From JBHIBA01 sp046758845 (GTDB lineage Bacteria; UBA8248; JACPRG01; G963555815): a stretch of 27,169 bases of DNA. A program made the translations under genes and the position numbers. The DNA is taken from contig JBHIBA010000028.1 in NCBI GenBank assembly GCA_046758845.1, forward strand, positions 1-27,169. The letters are read 5' to 3'. The notes below the pieces were generated by a model. It made no database searches. It was not told the DNA's origin and saw nothing but the letters and a program-made list of their open reading frames with translations. Of the stretch, positions 8,376 to 16,218 are shown one piece after another (positions within the stretch are counted from its first letter, which is position 1; the number at the start of each line of letters is the position of its first letter).

Positions 8376-8700
8376 GTCCTTTTCCTCCCGACTCGGCGGT
8401 TCGTGCGCCGTTTTGGGCTCCTGAGACGGGGTCGGTCGCCGCCTCCCCTCTTAACCGGGCGCACACCGCCTCAATCAAGTCACCCACGTACCGCTCTCCC
8501 TTCCGCCGATACACCAGATGCGGTCCCCTGTAGGAAGGGTTGCGGAACATCTTCAAGATCTGCGCTGGCTCCTGACCCATCCAGAGGAACTCTTCTACGA
8601 AGCACTCGGCCATGGCTTGAAGGGCGCTTCCCTCCGGATCGGGCAGGGCGATCCCCGTGAGCTGCAAGGGGTCTTGCGGGTCGAACTCGTCCTTGGGCAC
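8368..8700 (-). CDS. Small unknown protein of the NXR/Nar-like operon
   Basis: A 110-residue protein that I do not recognise. It begins with an acidic, proline-rich stretch (DEFDPQDPLQLTGIALPDPE), then a probable helix (AMAECFVEEFLWMG), then MFRNPSYRGPHLVYRRKGERYV and a helix LIEAVCARL, and ends in a polar tail. There is no signal peptide, membrane segment or clear metal-binding motif. The GTG start at 8700 has AAGGAGG 8 bases upstream. It sits between alpha and beta genes, 14 bases after the alpha stop and overlapping the beta start by 8 bases, so its translation is tied to both. A structural or assembly role for the complex is an inference from position alone. Confidence 0.8.
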   Translation of the reverse strand: MPKDEFDPQDPLQLTGIALPDPEGSALQAMAECFVEEFLWMGQEPAQILKMFRNPSYRGPHLVYRRKGERYVGDLIEAVCARLRGEAATDPVSGAQNGARTAESGGKGHA

Positions 8701-8714
8701 CGGCGGACCCTCCT

Positions 8715-11700
8715 TCAGTCCTTCTTGACCTTGACTATGCCTTCCAGGTAACGCTTCATGAAGTCGTTTTCGTCCCCTGCGGTGAACCCTGTTTTGGCTG
8801 GCGCCCAGACGCCCCGCCCTCCGAGGCCGCCGTCCTCCGCCTTGGAGATGCGCACCAACGTCTCTTTCGGGACCGTGTTGATGGCGTGGTTGTCGGACTC
8901 CCCGCCGAACAGGAAGCTCATGGCCGCCTTCTTCTTGTGGAACAGGGTGTCCGTCTGGTGCATGGGCATGTGCCAGTTCCGGGTGAGACTTTGCTGGCTG
9001 CCGTAGCGCAGGTTCGCCTGGTATCCCGTTCCGGCGGAAAGGGCGCGGCCGTCTTTTCGGGTCTCGTGGGCCTTCACGCTGCGCTCCGTGGCGATGTAGG
9101 GGGCGTGCTTCATCATGGCGAAGTTGTACGGATAGGCGGGGTTGTACTTGGCCCGAAGCATGAGCCGGGACACCTTGTAGAAGGGGTCGTTCGGCTTCCA
9201 GCCCACGTATGGGCGGTCAGCCGGGTTGGCGTCCACGTAGACATAGTCGCCGTCGTTAATGCCGAGATCCTTGGCCGCCTGGGGGTTGATGTGAAGCTGG
9301 TGCTCGCCGACCCCAGGTGAGCGTTTGTCCATGCGGTAGGGATCGCCGAAATTGGATTCCCAGATGAGGCTCCAATCGGTGTCGCTCCACTGCGAGTGCA
9401 CCCGGTGGCGCGTCTTGGGCGTGGTGCAGAAGAACCGGTACCCTTTCTCCCACAAGAAATTCTTCGTCTTCTGCACCTGGGACCAGGGCATCTTCACGTT
9501 GCGCACCGTCCGCTCGTCCCAATGCTCGGCGCTCTGGGCAACGCCGTAGTCGTCCGGCCGGATGAAGGGGTTGGAGCTGACGATGACGTTGGGCAGATAG
9601 GGAGTCGCCTCCGGGCCCTCCCGGTGGACGATGAAGTTCTCTCCGTACTCGATGGCCTCATCGAGATCGCTGTACGCCTGGAGCCTTCCGTGATCGGTGT
9701 AGAAGGGGATGTCCTCGTGGACCTGCTCCCAGAAGGGGACGCGGGGGTAGGTCCGGAAGAGCATCAATGCGGCGCCGGACTCTCCGTACTTGCCGGCCAT
9801 GATGTCCTCGAGCTTGTACCCCTTGGTGGTCGTGGAGGTGTCCAGCATCCGCTGGATGTAGACCTCCCGGCGGCCCTCCAGGACGAACTTCCACATGTCG
9901 GCGAACCGGCGGTCCCCGGTGATCTCGGACATCTTGGCCGCCAGCTCAGCCAGGATCACGATGTCGTCCTTACTGTCGTAGAGGGGACGAATGCCGCCCT
10001 TCCAGATCTGAAGGAAGGGATTGGAGCAGGAGGCCGTCACCTCCAGGCCCTCGAATTCCATCCAGGAGTTCGCCGGCAGGCCGAAGTCGGCGTACTCGAT
10101 GCTGGCGGTCATCTGGATGTCCGCCGAGATGATGAGCTCCACGCCGGGGTTCACGTTCTTGATCATCTCGTAGGCGTGCTTTGCGTTGTTGATCAGGTTC
10201 ACGTTGTTGAAGAAAATGGCCTTGGTCGGCGAGGGCATGTGCGTCTGTCCGGTGAACACCTTTCTCCCGTAACGGGGGGTTTTCACGATCAGCGGGACGT
10301 CTCCGTGATTCCAGTAGGCCGGCTCCTCGCCCTTGGCGTAGGCCCTGACCTTGACGTCGCGGCCCGGGCTGTTGGGGTCCAGGTTGAGGTGGAAGGGGTC
10401 CTCCTTGACCCACCCCGCGAAACCCGGCCCCGTCCAGGCTGAGCCCTGAAACACTCCCGCCTTGTAGTTGCCCGCCCAGGTGTGCACGCCGGCCCCGGGA
10501 AATCCGATGTTCCCGGTGAGCATCATCGGCAGGTAGGCGGAACGGTTGATCTCCGTGGCGTGGAAGTAGTGGTTGATCCCTTCGCCCTGATGGATGGCGG
10601 CCGGCTTGGTGCTGGCGATGTCCTCGGCCAAGCGGCGGATGAGCTTCTTGGGGGCATGGGTGATCTGGTGGACGGTTTCTAAGTCATAGTCCTTGAGGTG
10701 AACCCGGTACATCTCGAACAGAGGCATGACCTCAACCTCTTTGCCGTCCACGGTCTTGACGGTGTACCGGCCCTCCAGGGCGGGGTCGAGCCTCTGGGCG
10801 ACCATCTTCCCTCCCACGTCGTCCCGGGTGATGACCTTGGGGCCCGCGGATTTGGAATCCCAGACCACGAAGTCCCCGAGGGCCTTCTGCTGCTCCGCAG
10901 TGAGTCCCTGAACGCGGAAGCTGGCTCCCCGCGAGATGTCCTTCTCCTGATAGCCCGGAATGAATTCCTGCGGCTTCAGGTGTTTGAGCGTGTCGGTCCG
11001 CACGAGGAGGGGGAAATCGGTGAAGCGCTTCACAAAGTCGACGTCGAACCGATTTTCGTCGATGAGAATCTTGGTGATCCCCAAGAACAGGGCCGTGTCG
11101 CTCTGGGGCCGGATAGGAATCCAGTAGTCGGCCTTGGTGGAGGGCGGCCCATACTCGGGAGCGATGACGACGATCTTGGCGCCCCGTTCCATGCACTCGA
11201 TGAAGAAGTGGGACTCGGGCATCTTGTTTTCGACCAGGTTTTTCCCATCCATGATGATGAGCTTGGAGAACCGCAGGTCGTTGAAGTCGCAATCGGAGGT
11301 CTGCAGGCCGTGGACCCAGGGGTGCCCGGGGGCCTGGTCGCCGTGCCAGGTGTAGTTGGACCAGTTCCGGCCGCCGCGCGCCTCATCCGGTCCCACCCCG
11401 CGAATGAGGCTGTCCAGGATCGCCAACATGTTGCTGAGGCGGTAGAGGCCGTACTTGCCGAACACGCCCAACAGGCCCATCCCCCCGCGGAGCTTGATGG
11501 TGCGGGTGCCGGCTCCCTCCATCTCTTCGATCATCTCTGGGGGATAGCCTTGGTCTCGGAGCCGTCTGGCCCCCTCCGGGCCGCTGTAGCGCTTGGCGAT
11601 GGCGATCATGCCCCTGGCGATGTAGGTGTAGGCCTCTTCCCAGAGCAGGCGGACGAACTCGTCCTGCCCTCGGGCGTCAAACCGGTACTTGGACCGGAGC

Positions 11701-12161
11701 TCAGGGGTCAGCTCGGGAAACCCGGAGTCCGCCCACTCCTTCCAGCCCTTGCGTACAATGGGGTACTTCATCCGGTAGGGACCGTAGACCCGACGGTGGA
11801 GGGTGTAACCTTTGAGGCAACCCCGGGGGTTCCAGTTGACGGTGGCGCGGTTCCCTTCAAGATCGGCGTACCGGTCCACGTCGTAGTTTTGCTCGATGCG
11901 CATCACGACGCCGTTGCGCACGTAGGCCCGCATCCGGCAGGCGTGGGTGTCATTGGGTGAACAGACGTAGGCGAACGCGCTGTCATAGCGGTACTGGTCC
12001 CGGTAAACCCTTTCCCAACCCCGGTCCGGATAGCTCTCCAGTGGATTTTCAACCTGGACTGTCGGTTTCAACGCCGCCAGCGCCAGGCCATGGTCCGCAA
12101 CCAGCGATCCCGCCCCAGCCGCCGCCACCATGCCCAGAAAATGCCGCCTTGTGACGTCCAT
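8715..12161 (-). CDS. nxrA: Nitrate/nitrite oxidoreductase alpha subunit (NxrA-like, Mo-bisPGD, Tat-exported)
   Basis: This is the catalytic molybdopterin subunit, 1148 residues from the ATG at 12161, of the type II DMSO reductase family. The frame is open to a TTG at 12191, but only 12161 has a good site (GGAGG, 9 bases upstream) and gives a normal Tat signal with TRRHFLGMVAAAGAG. The mature protein starts with a cluster region C-SPNDTHA-C (C67, C75) and NPRGC (C115). The block HGDQAPGHPWVHGLQTSDCD should hold the molybdenum aspartate, by alignment with the NarG QTD motif. I recall near-identical blocks in Nitrospira NxrA and its outward-facing Nar relatives. NarG-type enzymes without Tat signals face the cytoplasm; the signal here places this one outside. 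The reaction is nitrate to nitrite or the reverse; sequence alone does not decide. Confidence 0.93.
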   Translation of the reverse strand: MDVTRRHFLGMVAAAGAGSLVADHGLALAALKPTVQVENPLESYPDRGWERVYRDQYRYDSAFAYVCSPNDTHACRMRAYVRNGVVMRIEQNYDVDRYADLEGNRATVNWNPRGCLKGYTLHRRVYGPYRMKYPIVRKGWKEWADSGFPELTPELRSKYRFDARGQDEFVRLLWEEAYTYIARGMIAIAKRYSGPEGARRLRDQGYPPEMIEEMEGAGTRTIKLRGGMGLLGVFGKYGLYRLSNMLAILDSLIRGVGPDEARGGRNWSNYTWHGDQAPGHPWVHGLQTSDCDFNDLRFSKLIIMDGKNLVENKMPESHFFIECMERGAKIVVIAPEYGPPSTKADYWIPIRPQSDTALFLGITKILIDENRFDVDFVKRFTDFPLLVRTDTLKHLKPQEFIPGYQEKDISRGASFRVQGLTAEQQKALGDFVVWDSKSAGPKVITRDDVGGKMVAQRLDPALEGRYTVKTVDGKEVEVMPLFEMYRVHLKDYDLETVHQITHAPKKLIRRLAEDIASTKPAAIHQGEGINHYFHATEINRSAYLPMMLTGNIGFPGAGVHTWAGNYKAGVFQGSAWTGPGFAGWVKEDPFHLNLDPNSPGRDVKVRAYAKGEEPAYWNHGDVPLIVKTPRYGRKVFTGQTHMPSPTKAIFFNNVNLINNAKHAYEMIKNVNPGVELIISADIQMTASIEYADFGLPANSWMEFEGLEVTASCSNPFLQIWKGGIRPLYDSKDDIVILAELAAKMSEITGDRRFADMWKFVLEGRREVYIQRMLDTSTTTKGYKLEDIMAGKYGESGAALMLFRTYPRVPFWEQVHEDIPFYTDHGRLQAYSDLDEAIEYGENFIVHREGPEATPYLPNVIVSSNPFIRPDDYGVAQSAEHWDERTVRNVKMPWSQVQKTKNFLWEKGYRFFCTTPKTRHRVHSQWSDTDWSLIWESNFGDPYRMDKRSPGVGEHQLHINPQAAKDLGINDGDYVYVDANPADRPYVGWKPNDPFYKVSRLMLRAKYNPAYPYNFAMMKHAPYIATERSVKAHETRKDGRALSAGTGYQANLRYGSQQSLTRNWHMPMHQTDTLFHKKKAAMSFLFGGESDNHAINTVPKETLVRISKAEDGGLGGRGVWAPAKTGFTAGDENDFMKRYLEGIVKVKKD

Positions 12162-12199
12162 GTTTCTCTGCCTCCGCAAGGTCAGGTCCAATGGGCCCG

Positions 12200-13345
12200 T
12201 CAGCCCACCGGCTTTTCTGCCTCAAGCAGTGCCCTGAACCGATAGGACTCCACACACCGCCGGCAGGCGCCGTCCTCAGGCCTCCAGCCGGGAAAATCGC
12301 TTCGAATCGCTTCCTGGACGTGGTCCTCCAGGGTCAACACGCCCGTTTCCCATTCCCACGTGGGAAAGCTGCAAAGGGGGCAAGGCCCGCCGAAAAGCCA
12401 GGACTTCTCCTCCTCTTCCAGCGCCTCTGTAAGATCGCTGAAGCGGCTCAGCAGACCTCTGGGGTCCAGGGCGATTTCAAGGATCTCCCGGTGGGTCCAG
12501 CGCCCAAACGACCAGAGACGCTCGAAAAGGGGAGGTCGGCTGCAGGCGGGCAGCTTCGCAAATCCAGCGTTGAACGCCTGCCGGCACTTCTCCTTTGTGA
12601 GCCACCCTTGGAGCCCAAGGCGGCTCAGCCGGGATTCGACGCGGATGTCCCAGAGGACGCGGTACCGTTCCCGGACCAGGTTTTCTTCGGGGGGTGAGAG
12701 ACCTGCGGGTAAGGACCGGCCGCCGTAGCCGAAAGCCGGGTCCAGCATGTCGCAAAGATGCGCCCATTCATGCCGCACCATCCGCCGCAAGGAAGGGACG
12801 TCGGCGAAGCTTGCGGGGCGGAGCCGGAGGATTGAAAGGCTTCCGTTCGCTCCAAGGTCGATCCCCTCGTCCCACTTCCGAGTAGCCCGCGCAACCCAGA
12901 GCGACCTCAGCCTGGTAGGCGGATCCGGAAATTCCCGAAGGGTCTCCGCAAGGATGGACGGATAACCGAGCCGTGTGAAAAAATCGCGGTTCAGCCGCCG
13001 GAAACCTTCTTCTCGGCTGTCTTCCCGGGGGAGTTCGTAGAGCGGATCCGCGCGCCGGTGGTACTCTTTCGCCAGGTCGGGTTCGCCGTGAACCTCGCGC
13101 CGATGGATTTCGGCGGAAACCACCTCTTCCACCAGCCCGGGTTCAAAGTGAAACCGCAGGCTGAGGGGATGATCTCGTTCGTCGGGCGAGGCGGCTGGGG
13201 GACCCGAGGGAGGGCGCCGTTTCCCTCCGGGCCAGCTGGTGGATTTCTCCGGGGTAAGAACGACGGGCTCTCGGGGAGTCGATTGGCTGAGCGATGATGC
13301 CCCCGGATCGGAGGCTTTGCTCCAAGAACTCACCAATCTAGGCAT
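12200..13345 (-). CDS. HExxH metalloprotease-like protein with C-terminal zinc-ribbon cysteines, first gene of the NXR/Nar-like operon
   Basis: I do not recognise this 381-residue protein as a named family. It contains RHEWAHLCDMLD (HEWAH at 192-196), the HExxH zinc-protease signature, followed about 40 residues later by LWDIRVESRL, where an acidic third ligand could lie. Two cysteine pairs near the end, CPLC (322-325) and CRRC (361-364), suggest a zinc ribbon. No signal peptide is visible; the first 58 residues are polar and low in complexity. The ATG start has only a poor GGGGGG site, so the true start may be later. The gene ends 38 bases before the alpha-subunit ATG on the same strand and lies directly behind the FNR/CRP-type sites, so it is probably the first gene of the operon. 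A role in processing or assembling the oxidoreductase is inferred only from this position. Confidence 0.8.
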   Translation of the reverse strand: MPRLVSSWSKASDPGASSLSQSTPREPVVLTPEKSTSWPGGKRRPPSGPPAASPDERDHPLSLRFHFEPGLVEEVVSAEIHRREVHGEPDLAKEYHRRADPLYELPREDSREEGFRRLNRDFFTRLGYPSILAETLREFPDPPTRLRSLWVARATRKWDEGIDLGANGSLSILRLRPASFADVPSLRRMVRHEWAHLCDMLDPAFGYGGRSLPAGLSPPEENLVRERYRVLWDIRVESRLSRLGLQGWLTKEKCRQAFNAGFAKLPACSRPPLFERLWSFGRWTHREILEIALDPRGLLSRFSDLTEALEEEEKSWLFGGPCPLCSFPTWEWETGVLTLEDHVQEAIRSDFPGWRPEDGACRRCVESYRFRALLEAEKPVG

Positions 13346-13440
13346 CCCAGCCCCCCGTTATTTGTCATTTCATGCAAGCCATCGTCTGCGCCCAAGGATA
13401 TATAGAGATAAATATCCTTTATTCCTGTTTATCTGAACCC

Positions 13441-13448
13441 AAATTAGC
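13441..13448 (-). promoter_or_regulatory. Candidate -10 element of the oxidoreductase operon
   Basis: On the minus strand this reads GCTAATTT. It supports a transcription start near 13434-13436, which places the FNR-type palindrome at about -41.5, the usual activating position, and the CRP-type palindrome near -61. No -35 hexamer is evident, as is common for activator-dependent promoters. The leader would be about 90 bases. Confidence 0.4.
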
Positions 13449-13469
13449 TCGTACTTTCGACCATAGGCT

Positions 13470-13483
13470 ATGATCTAGATCAG
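13470..13483. promoter_or_regulatory. FNR-type binding site
   Basis: ATGATCTAGATCAG contains the perfect 12-base palindrome TGATCTAGATCA (13471-13482). It matches the core TGAT-N4-ATCA of the FNR consensus TTGAT-N4-ATCAA and lacks only the outermost bases. Its centre is about 41 bases before the AT-rich -10 candidate's start point on the minus strand. This suits class II activation of the oxidoreductase operon at low oxygen. Confidence 0.55.
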
Positions 13484-13485
13484 AG

Positions 13486-13505
13486 TTTGCGAAATATTTC
13501 ACAAA
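13486..13505. promoter_or_regulatory. CRP/HcpR-type palindromic site
   Basis: TTTGCGAAATATTTCACAAA is a 20-base inverted repeat with one mismatched pair. It fits TGTGA-N6-TCACA, the CRP-type consensus, with one change, and the TTGTGA-N6-TCACAA form reported for the nitrosative-stress regulator HcpR. Its centre lies 19 bases from that of the FNR-type site, about two helical turns, so two dimers could bind on the same face of the DNA. Confidence 0.55.
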
Positions 13506-13876
13506 TTTCCGGCTTAAATCCGACTCCTCGAAAGATTCGGCTTGCACGGCGTTCCGTACGAAGTCGGCGCGGTCCTCTCGCCCTGGTTGGCGAGTGGATG
13601 GCACGGCCATCGAGGCGTGTGCCGGGCAGGAGAGTTTCAGGCGGAGAGAGGGGGCCTCCCGTCGCCCTTTGGCGAGCCCCACAATCCGACGGCCGACTTC
13701 CGGGGGGGAGAGGCCGCCGGGATCGTCAATGATGGTCAATTGCCGGGAAGGAGGGCGCCCTGTATCCTTTGTACGGAAGCGGCAGGCCCTTCGAAGGCTG
13801 GTCGTCCCACTGTTCGAGACCCCCAGGTTTCTCGGATTCTCCAAGGCCAGTCGCTCTTGCTGTAGGGATAGGACGG

Positions 13877-16207
13877 ATGGCCGACGCCGAATACATCGGG
13901 GCGGATATCCCGAGAGAAGATAGCCTGGAGAAGAGTACCGGGTCTGCCCGATATGCCACCGACTTCTATCCAAAGAATTGTCTTCGTCTGAAAATCCTGC
14001 GGAGCGCGAGGCCTCACGCTCGCATCCTCTCGGTGAAAACCGAAAAGGCTCGCCGTATAGCCGGGGTAGAGGCCGTCGTCACGGGTCAAGATTATCCGGG
14101 GGCATTTTGGGGTTCTTTCCTGCAGGATCAGACCATCTTCGCAATTGAGAAAGTGCGCTGCATAGGAGAACCCATCGCGGCCGTAGCGGGAGGGGATGAC
14201 GGCGTCGTTGAGGAAGCGGTTGAGTCCATAGAGATTGAGTATGAGGATCTTCCACCGGTTTTTGATGCCAGGGAAGCCATGTCGGGCGGCGCCCCGATCC
14301 TCCATGAAGACCTGGGTAGCTACAAGCGGGACGCCAAGAGCATCTTTCCAATTCCGGGAACAAATATCTGTCACCATTTCAAGCTAAGAAAGGGCGATGT
14401 CGAGGAAGGGATTCGCGGCGCAGATTTCGTGTTCGAGGACGCCTACCGTATCCCGATGGTGCAGCATTGCTCGATGGAGCCCCATGCCTGTGTCGCCCGC
14501 TTCGAGACGAGTGGAAAGTTGACCCTGTGGACCTCTACCCAAGGTCCACATTTGGCCCGGCAACAGGTCGCCGGGGCCCTGGGACTCCCTCTTTCCAGCG
14601 TCCGGGTGGTGGCTCCGTGCTGCGGGGGCGCTTTTGGGGGGAAGATCAGCGCCTGCGCGGAGGTTCTCTGTGCAGCGGCGGCGGTGAAGCTGCCGGGCCG
14701 ACCGGTACGGCTCGTCTTTGATCGGGAAGAAGAGTTTGGCGCCACATTCGTTCGTCAAGAGTTTTTCGCTGAATACAAGACGGGCGTCACGAGGGATGGA
14801 ACCCTGGTAGCGAGAGAGGTCAAGCTGATCTGGGATGCCGGAGCCTCCGGGGACTATGAGGCATCCGTCTGCCGAACGGCCGGTCACAACTCCCCTGGGC
14901 CCTATCGGATCCCCCACGTTCGCGTGGATTCCTACTGTGTTTACACCAACAAGCCGAAGGCCGGGGCCTTCCGGGGCTTCGGCGTCTCAGAGGTCTGCTT
15001 TTGCTATGAGCAGCAGCTCGACCGGATTGCGAAGGAGCTCGGAATCGACCCCATCGAGATTCGGCTGAAGAACATCGTACGAGAGGGAGATGAGAGCGCG
15101 GCCGGGCAGGTGCTTGTCGGTGTCGGACTCGAGGAATGTCTGAAGAAGGTCCGTGAGGCGCTCTCTCCCAGAGAAAGACCCTCGCGAGGCCGGAAAGTGC
15201 CGAAACGACGCGGCATAGGGATTGCCTGCATGATGAAATCTACCGCCGCTCATAGCAGGTCGGAGGCGGAGATCGAGGTTCGAGGAGACGGCTCGATCCT
15301 GCTCAAGACCAGCGCCATTGAACACGGACAGGGCTCCCACACCGTCCTTCGGCAAATCGCGGCAGAGGAGCTGTGTTGTGACCCCTCGGCCGTCCGGGTG
15401 ATTCCCGTTGATACCGATGTCACCCCCTACTCCGGGGCGTCCTCAGCCAGCAAGGCCACATTCTTCGACGGAAATGCGGTGCGGAGGGCCGCTGTCGATG
15501 CAAAGCGCCAGCTACTTGAAACGGCTGCACGCCTCTTGGAGGCGAACCCTGCCGACCTAGTCCTGAAGGGAGGCAAGGTCTCCCACAGGGCGACGCCCGA
15601 GCGAAGTATTGGAATCTCTGATCTGACGGGGGGGCCACACGCCTCGCCGGTGCGAAAGGATGGCGGGCCTTTTGTGGGGAAAGGAGATTACAGGGTTGAA
15701 GAGTCCCCCCTTGATCCGGAATCGGGCCAGGGAAGGGTCTCGACCTTTTTCATGTTCGCTGCGCAGGGGGCCGAGATCGAAGTGGATCTGGAAACCGGCA
15801 AGCTCGAGGTGCTGAGACTCATCGCCGCCCACGACGTGGGGCGGGCCATCAGTCACAAGGGATGTGAGGGCCAGATCGAGGGCGCGCTTATCCAGGGTCT
15901 CGGCACGGCGCTTTTTGAGGAATTAGTGTGCGATAACGGGGCGCTGGCGAACGCGGACTTCGGCGACTACAAAATCCCGTGCGCCCTGGATACTCCGCAG
16001 TTGGGACCGATCCTCGTGGAGGCCCCGAATCCTGAAGGTCCGTGGGGGGCGAAGGGCGTGGGAGAACCCGGTCTCGTGCCGACTGCGCCTGCCATCGGCA
16101 ATGCCCTCTTTCAGGCTACCGGCTGCCAAATGAGAACGCTCCCGTTCGTCCCCGAGAAGATCCTGGTCTCTTTGAACGACACAAGCCGGGCGGACATCCC
16201 TCGGTGA
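13877..16207 (+). CDS. Xanthine dehydrogenase/aldehyde oxidase family molybdopterin-binding subunit
   Basis: This 776-residue large subunit of a molybdenum hydroxylase (XdhA/CoxL superfamily) would hydroxylate an N-heterocycle, aldehyde or similar substrate at Mo-MCD. I chose ATG 13877 because AGGGATAGGA precedes it and MADAEYIGADIPREDSLEK fits the family N-terminus; the frame is open back to 13769. The a/b hammerhead domain comes first, then CCGGAFGGK (about 248-256), AFRGFGV (about 360), EHGQGSHT, and the C-terminal GAKGVGEPG, whose glutamate (about 730) matches the catalytic base. The CODH motif AYxCSFR is absent, so it is not form I CO dehydrogenase. The FAD and 2Fe-2S subunits normally encoded beside it are missing here. 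It is convergent with the squalene synthase gene, 11 bases apart. Substrate unknown. Confidence 0.9.
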   Translation: MADAEYIGADIPREDSLEKSTGSARYATDFYPKNCLRLKILRSARPHARILSVKTEKARRIAGVEAVVTGQDYPGAFWGSFLQDQTIFAIEKVRCIGEPIAAVAGGDDGVVEEAVESIEIEYEDLPPVFDAREAMSGGAPILHEDLGSYKRDAKSIFPIPGTNICHHFKLRKGDVEEGIRGADFVFEDAYRIPMVQHCSMEPHACVARFETSGKLTLWTSTQGPHLARQQVAGALGLPLSSVRVVAPCCGGAFGGKISACAEVLCAAAAVKLPGRPVRLVFDREEEFGATFVRQEFFAEYKTGVTRDGTLVAREVKLIWDAGASGDYEASVCRTAGHNSPGPYRIPHVRVDSYCVYTNKPKAGAFRGFGVSEVCFCYEQQLDRIAKELGIDPIEIRLKNIVREGDESAAGQVLVGVGLEECLKKVREALSPRERPSRGRKVPKRRGIGIACMMKSTAAHSRSEAEIEVRGDGSILLKTSAIEHGQGSHTVLRQIAAEELCCDPSAVRVIPVDTDVTPYSGASSASKATFFDGNAVRRAAVDAKRQLLETAARLLEANPADLVLKGGKVSHRATPERSIGISDLTGGPHASPVRKDGGPFVGKGDYRVEESPLDPESGQGRVSTFFMFAAQGAEIEVDLETGKLEVLRLIAAHDVGRAISHKGCEGQIEGALIQGLGTALFEELVCDNGALANADFGDYKIPCALDTPQLGPILVEAPNPEGPWGAKGVGEPGLVPTAPAIGNALFQATGCQMRTLPFVPEKILVSLNDTSRADIPR

Positions 16208-16218
16208 AGCCGCAGGCG

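Larger units (their letters stand above)
13346..13876. other. Divergent control region between the oxidoreductase operon and the XDH-family gene
   Basis: I see no convincing gene in this 531-base spacer. The part near the operon is AT-rich compared with the rest of the window. It holds an imperfect palindrome GGATAT...ATATCC (13396-13417) in the probable leader, an AT-rich GCTAATTT (13441-13448, minus strand), and two FNR/CRP-type sites. The half near the XDH-family gene is ordinary GC-rich sequence without recognisable sites, apart from the AGGGA/AGGA ribosome binding site just before 13877. Confidence 0.6.

Noticed and set aside
9396..10442. 348-residue and 420-residue plus-strand frames opposite the alpha subunit (9396-10442, 10698-11960)
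   Set aside because: They are antisense shadows of a strongly conserved molybdoenzyme; their composition (rich in V, G, H, D, L) is typical of reverse-complement reading.
13419..14377. Several frames in the 13346-13876 spacer, on both strands
   Set aside because: None has a ribosome site or motif, and they overlap each other and the control sites.
13877..16207. Form I CO dehydrogenase large subunit (CoxL)
   Set aside because: The active-site loop AYxCSFR is missing; the loop here reads AGAFRGFG, as in other XDH-family enzymes.
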